Part shown: positions 6,963 to 10,139 of the stretch, one piece after another
Layout: each line of letters opens with the position of its first letter
Numbering within the stretch: the stretch's first letter is position 1
Assembly (NCBI GenBank): GCA_023447015.1
Contig: JAEXPG010000096.1
Location: 1 to 10,139, forward strand
Direction of reading: 5' to 3'
Length of the DNA: 10,139 nt
Origin: Verrucomicrobiota bacterium
Lineage (GTDB): Bacteria; Verrucomicrobiota; Verrucomicrobiia; Opitutales; Opitutaceae
The notes under the pieces: model-generated
Databases searched by the model: none
What the model was told of the DNA's origin: nothing
What the model saw: the letters and a program-made list of their open reading frames with translations, nothing else
Position numbers and translations under genes: made by a program

Positions 6963-8114
6963 TCACGGCTGGCCGAAACGCCCGGCGCGCACGCGGGTGA
7001 GCGTATCCTCGAACGACCCGAAGATCCGCTCCCAGGTGATCCCCTCGGCCGTCGCCCGGGCGGCGGCGCGCAGCGCCGGCCACTCGGCCCGCCGGCGCAT
7101 GAGCTCGACGGCCGCGGCGCCGAAGCGCTCGCCGTCGCCGAACGGCGCGAGCACGCCGTTGGTCCAGCTGCGCAGGTGCTGCCGGCCCGCCGCGTAGTCG
7201 TAGCACAACACCGCCAGCCCGCTGGCCATCGCCTCGGTGACGACGTTGCCGAACGTCTCCGTGGTGCTGGGGAAGAGGAAGGCGTCGCCCGAGGCGTAGT
7301 GGGCGGCGAGATCCTCCCCGCGCCGCATCCCGGCGAAATGGAACTGAGGGTACCGTTTCTCGAGGCCGCCACGGGCCGGGCCATCGCCCACCAGCACGAA
7401 ATGCGCACGCGGCTCGACCGCCTGGGCCCGCAGGAAGGCCGCGACCGCCAGATCGATGTTCTTCTCCACCGCCAGGCGCCCGACGTAGAGAAACACCGGC
7501 TCGTCCGGCGCCACGCCCCAGCTCCGGCGCAGCTCCTCGTTGCGCCGCGCCGGGTGGAAGAGCTTGCCGTCGACGCCGCGCGAGAGCACGCCCACGCGCT
7601 GGAAACGCTGCGCCTCCAGCTCGGCCTTCGCCTGGTCGGTCGGCACGAGCGTGCAGGCGGCGCGGTTGTGGAAGCCCCGCAGGTACCCGAGCGCGATGTC
7701 GTGCATCGCCCGGAACATGTACTGCTGGGTGTACTGCTGGAAATTGGTATGGAAGCTCGTGCTGATCGGCAGACCGAGCTTGCGCGCCGCCAGCAGCGCG
7801 GCGCCGCCGAGCCCGCCCTCGGTCGCGATGTGCACGACCTCGGGCCGCCGCGCCTTCCAGAGCTTCTTCAACCGCAGGTAAAGCGGCAGGCCGAGACGCA
7901 GCTCGCTGTAGAACGGCAGCGGCAGGCTCGGCACCAGCACATGCTCGAGGCCCGCCGGATCGGCCGGGTCCCGCGCCAGCGCCCCGGGGAGCCGGGGCCG
8001 GATCACCGTCACCTCGTGCCCGCGCGCGGCCAGTCCGCGCACGAGTCGCTGGAGGGTCATGGCGACGCCATTGACTTCCGGCGGATAGGTTTCGGTGACG
8101 AGAGCGAGTTTCAC
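6963..8114 (-). CDS. GT4-family glycosyltransferase
   Basis: The product has 383 residues with the GT-B fold of GT4 retaining glycosyltransferases, which move a sugar from a nucleotide donor to a lipid or glycan acceptor at the inner membrane face. The N-terminal acceptor domain begins LALVTETYPPEVNGVA (3-18, with the Gly-rich loop at 15), followed by a STSFHTNF motif (119-125) seen in the MgtA/PimB/SqdX-like branch. The C-terminal donor domain has FLYVGRLAVEKN (208-219), VLVGDGP (240-246) and the E-x7-E motif of GT4 in TETFGNVVTEA (E286 and E294). The GTG at 8114-8112 was chosen because VKLALVTETYPP is where homologues usually begin. Another GTG 48 bases upstream would add a Pro/Ala-rich 16-residue tail and cannot be excluded. 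The donor and acceptor are not determinable; mannose or another hexose onto a glycolipid is a reasonable guess. It is first in the run leading to aroK and queG and starts just after the FKBP terminator. Confidence 0.9.
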   Translation of the reverse strand: MKLALVTETYPPEVNGVAMTLQRLVRGLAARGHEVTVIRPRLPGALARDPADPAGLEHVLVPSLPLPFYSELRLGLPLYLRLKKLWKARRPEVVHIATEGGLGGAALLAARKLGLPISTSFHTNFQQYTQQYMFRAMHDIALGYLRGFHNRAACTLVPTDQAKAELEAQRFQRVGVLSRGVDGKLFHPARRNEELRRSWGVAPDEPVFLYVGRLAVEKNIDLAVAAFLRAQAVEPRAHFVLVGDGPARGGLEKRYPQFHFAGMRRGEDLAAHYASGDAFLFPSTTETFGNVVTEAMASGLAVLCYDYAAGRQHLRSWTNGVLAPFGDGERFGAAAVELMRRRAEWPALRAAARATAEGITWERIFGSFEDTLTRVRAGRFGQP

Positions 8115-8180
8115 AGTGGGACAGGATGCGGCCGGAGGCGACGCGGGCCGAGGCAAGAGCACCGCACCGCCGGAAGCCAG

Positions 8181-8217
8181 AAAAACAAAACGCCCCCCGG
8201 AAAAAACCGGGGGGCGT
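8181..8217 (-). terminator. Rho-independent terminator of the FKBP gene
   Basis: A perfect 11-bp inverted repeat, ACGCCCCCCGG at 8190-8200 and its complement at 8207-8217, flanks a loop of six identical bases (A on the +, T on the - strand). Read on the - strand it lies 15 bases after the FKBP stop and is followed directly by TTTTGTTTTT, a textbook intrinsic terminator. On the + strand no T-run follows, so it works in one direction only. Confidence 0.95.
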
Positions 8218-8232
8218 CTCGGAAAAACGGGA

Positions 8233-9105
8233 TTACTTCTTCTCCTCGGGCTGCTTGGTCGGCTCCTTGATCTCGAGCACCTCGACCTCGAAGATCGTGA
8301 GCGCGCCGGGGAACGGGCCCTGGTCGGCGTACGCGAGCTCGGCCGGGATGTAGAGCTTGATCTTCCCGCCGACGCCGACGAGCTGCAGACCTTCCTTCAG
8401 ACCGGGCACCGCCGGCCCGATGGGCAGCTCGACCGCCATGGGCTTGCCGTCCTTGTCCTTCGGCTCGGTGAGCACCTCGCCGGTGATGAAGGTCGACTTG
8501 ACGTAGCCACGGACCGCCTGCTCCGGCTTGGCCTTCGCGCCCTTGCCGTCCTGGATGATCTCGTAGCGCAGGCCGCTGGAGGTCTTCTTGATGCCGGGCT
8601 TCGCGTCGAGGGTGGCCAGGAACTCCTTGGCCTCCTTCTGGTTCTTCTCGTTGATCTCGCCGCGGGCCTTGTCGAGCTTGGCCTTGAATTCCGTGCTGCG
8701 CGCGGTGAGCAGCTCCTGGGACTGGGGCCCGATCAGCTTCGGGTCGTACGGCAGATCGCCGCCGGCGATCGCGGTGGCCATGCCGTCCATGAAGGCGGCG
8801 AGCTCCTCCTGCGTCTTCAACATCGGGGCGATCTCGTCGCGCATGTTCATGCGGCGGGCCAGGAGATAGCCGTACACCTGCATCTTCTGCTCGTCCGTGT
8901 ACTTCCCGTCGGCGGGGACGATGTACTGCGGCACCGGATCCTTCTGGCCGGCCGCGGCCGCCGCGGGGGCGGCGGCGGGCTTCGCCGCCTGGGCGGGCTG
9001 CGACTGCGCCGACTTGTTGGGATCGATGTCGATCTTGATGTTCTGGGCACCGAGCGGCGCGGCGACGGCAAGAAGCCCGGCAAGGATGGGAAGGGACGAT
9101 TTCAT
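8233..9105 (-). CDS. Exported FKBP-type peptidyl-prolyl cis-trans isomerase
   Basis: The product has 290 residues and resembles the FkpA/Mip type: periplasmic or outer-membrane-associated dimeric folding helpers that isomerise X-Pro bonds or act as chaperones. A signal peptide is visible (MKSSLPILAGLLAVAAPLGA, 1-20). It is followed by an Ala/Pro/Gln-rich linker at about 30-60, an alpha-helical FKBP_N-type dimerisation region at about 68-170 (YTDEQKMQVYGYLLARRM, then a long charged helix), and the FKBP domain at about 176-280 (GLRYEIIQDGKG, GLKEGLQLVGVGGKIKLYIP, LTIFEVEVLEI). The tail is Lys/Glu-rich. The ATG at 9105-9103 was chosen for the signal peptide; the open frame continues upstream but is antisense to the next gene. 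Oddity: the usual FKBP active-site Asp of the FD motif and the pocket Trp appear absent (VL at 211-212, L236), while Y259 and F272 positions remain, so isomerase activity may be weak. The gene is transcribed alone and ends at a strong terminator. Confidence 0.9.
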   Translation of the reverse strand: MKSSLPILAGLLAVAAPLGAQNIKIDIDPNKSAQSQPAQAAKPAAAPAAAAAGQKDPVPQYIVPADGKYTDEQKMQVYGYLLARRMNMRDEIAPMLKTQEELAAFMDGMATAIAGGDLPYDPKLIGPQSQELLTARSTEFKAKLDKARGEINEKNQKEAKEFLATLDAKPGIKKTSSGLRYEIIQDGKGAKAKPEQAVRGYVKSTFITGEVLTEPKDKDGKPMAVELPIGPAVPGLKEGLQLVGVGGKIKLYIPAELAYADQGPFPGALTIFEVEVLEIKEPTKQPEEKK

Positions 9106-9166
9106 CTGGGTTGCGATGTGGTTTGGGCGGCGCCGGCGGAAGCTTGCCTGCGTCGGAAAGGTGCGG

Positions 9167-9195
9167 AAGATGGACGGCGGTTTTTTAAAAAGCAA
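9167..9195 (-). promoter_or_regulatory. Weak candidate promoter for the FKBP gene in the divergent gap
   Basis: The 163-base region 9106-9268 separates two divergent genes. It contains the only AT-rich patch nearby (T6A5 at 9181-9191). On the - strand TTGCTT (9195-9190) and CATCTT (9172-9167) are spaced by exactly 17 bases, each matching three of six positions of the sigma-70 boxes, about 60 bases upstream of the FKBP ATG. The match is weak. No comparable pair was found for the + strand gene, and no good Shine-Dalgarno sequence precedes either start. Confidence 0.3.
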
Positions 9196-9268
9196 TCCTT
9201 CGCCCGCGGCCCGCTTTCCACCCGCGCGCGCCCCACCTTCCCGCCCGGTTCCGGGCTCCCGCCGCTCC

Positions 9269-10139
9269 ATGATTTCCACCCAATTTTGGCACAGCCAGGA
9301 CGGACAGATCCTGTCCCTCAGCAAGAAGAACGACACCCTCGCCCTCACCCTCGCCTTCAAGCCGCGCTCGACCGCGGAATTGGCGTTCATGCGCGAGCAT
9401 CTCGCGGCCCTCCACTTCACCGAACGCAGCTCCCTCGCGCGCATCGGCATCGAAATGGCCACCGCCGGCGCCCCGGTCATCGAGAACAACAAGGTCCTCA
9501 TCGAGGCCAACGCCTTCGTCTTCGACAAGGGCTTCCCCAACGCCGCCTATTTCCAGAAACTCCTCCGCCCGGGCACGCCCGTCGGCCGCCTCTTCTACGC
9601 CCCCGAGTCCGCCAAGCTCTCCTCCGACGAGATCTGGCGCGCCGTGAAGGACAACCGCATCAAGCTCCCCAGCACCGTCTCGATCGACCGCTTCGGCCGC
9701 GTCTTCATCGTCCCCCACTCCGTCCGCTACACGATCAACCCCGCCGTCACCCGCCTCCAGTTCGAGCGCGTCATCAGCGGCGAACAGACCCGCGGCTTCC
9801 TCGACAAGGTCCAGCAGCGCGAGGATGTCGCGCCCCTCGTCATCCCGCCGCGCTCCGGCATCCTCACCAGCTGCTCGATGTACCTGAAGGAGCACTTCGT
9901 CGTGCTCAACCGCGGCGAGGACAACTTCGGCCTCCACTGCTCCGCCGTCCTCCTCGACCCGATCAAGACCTTCGGCACGAACATCATGCTGGAGATCTAC
10001 AACACCGGCGACCAGCCGGTGGTGAACCCCATGGTCTCCGTCGAGGTCTTCCGCGCCCCCGCCCCCGACGACACCGAGGAGCAGGCCCTCCTCGGCCGCC
10101 GCAAACGCATGGTCACCTTCGCCGGCCGCGCCTTCAAAC
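9269..10139 (+). CDS. Uncharacterised protein, 3' end outside window; possible dCTP deaminase/dUTPase-like fold
   Basis: An open frame starts at ATG 9269 (MISTQFWHSQDGQ) and runs 290 codons to the window edge without a stop. Strong C/G third-position use and a balanced, non-repetitive composition support it as real, and the antisense frame covering it is Asp/Glu/Gly-rich and looks like a shadow. I do not recognise the protein as a whole. It has no signal peptide or membrane segment in the visible part, so it is probably cytoplasmic. Two stretches resemble the dCTP deaminase/dUTPase beta fold: ERSSLARIGIEMATAG at 52-67 with LRPGTPVGRLFYAP at 99-112, and IPPRSGILTS at 192-201 with IMLEIYNTGDQPVVNP at 239-254. 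In dCTP deaminases RSSLAR and the Glu of LExYN belong to the active site. If the match is real, the protein would be a tandem duplication. This is inference from motifs only. It is divergent from the FKBP gene. No Shine-Dalgarno sequence is evident; the ATG is the first clear start after the AT-rich patch. Confidence 0.8.
   Translation, partial: MISTQFWHSQDGQILSLSKKNDTLALTLAFKPRSTAELAFMREHLAALHFTERSSLARIGIEMATAGAPVIENNKVLIEANAFVFDKGFPNAAYFQKLLRPGTPVGRLFYAPESAKLSSDEIWRAVKDNRIKLPSTVSIDRFGRVFIVPHSVRYTINPAVTRLQFERVISGEQTRGFLDKVQQREDVAPLVIPPRSGILTSCSMYLKEHFVVLNRGEDNFGLHCSAVLLDPIKTFGTNIMLEIYNTGDQPVVNPMVSVEVFRAPAPDDTEEQALLGRRKRMVTFAGRAFK

Noticed and set aside
6902..7408. In-frame upstream extension of shikimate kinase
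   Set aside because: The extension is Arg/Ser/Pro-rich and lies antisense-free but out of frame over the real glycosyltransferase gene; the kinase family starts about 12 residues before the P-loop, matching the ATG at 6901.
6882..8270. Long + strand frame opposite the glycosyltransferase
   Set aside because: It is rich in His, Arg, Pro and Glu with no domain pattern, and the opposite strand encodes a full GT4 protein with its E-x7-E motif.
9106..9540. In-frame upstream extension of the FKBP gene
   Set aside because: It would bury a clear signal peptide 145 residues inside the protein and runs antisense to the + strand gene beginning at 9269.
9185..9937. Antisense frame of 250 codons opposite the right-edge gene
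   Set aside because: The translation is almost entirely Glu, Asp, Gly, Ala and Val, the expected reverse of a C-biased coding strand; the + strand frame has normal protein composition.

Overview
The window is very GC-rich bacterial DNA with strong G/C bias at third codon positions. The gene content suggests a Verrucomicrobiota bacterium, probably near Opitutaceae. The main reason is a pair of large secreted proteins built from modules common in that phylum: DxDxDG calcium-type repeats, a 'STDLRNW ... RxFWR' module, an IPT/TIG domain and a DUF4838 core. The lineage is inferred from gene style; no rRNA or other marker is present.

Positions 1-5177 (+ strand) hold two consecutive genes that look like secreted polysaccharide-acting proteins. 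The first is a right-handed beta-helix (pectate-lyase-like) protein whose 5' end lies outside the window. The second is a 1070-residue DUF4838 protein with a signal peptide and several accessory modules. Both carry the same 'RxFWR[VI]' module, so they probably belong to one exported family and perhaps one glycan-degradation locus.

Positions 5196-8114 (- strand) hold a housekeeping-type run read right to left: a GT4 glycosyltransferase, shikimate kinase (aroK) and epoxyqueuosine reductase (queG). aroK and queG overlap by four bases (GTGA), so they are very probably translated together. queG converges on the DUF4838 gene with only 18 bases between the stop codons.

Positions 8181-9105 (- strand) hold an exported FKBP-type peptidyl-prolyl isomerase with its own strong intrinsic terminator (11-bp perfect stem plus T-rich tail), which separates it from the glycosyltransferase. 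A 163-base divergent intergenic region follows. A further gene then starts at 9269 on the + strand and runs off the right edge without a stop. It is unnamed, but it contains local motifs resembling the dCTP deaminase/dUTPase fold in two places; this is the least explained part of the window.

No tRNA, rRNA, CRISPR array, insertion sequence or integrase is visible. No gene-free stretch exceeds 300 bases; the longest are 1770-1964 and 9106-9268.
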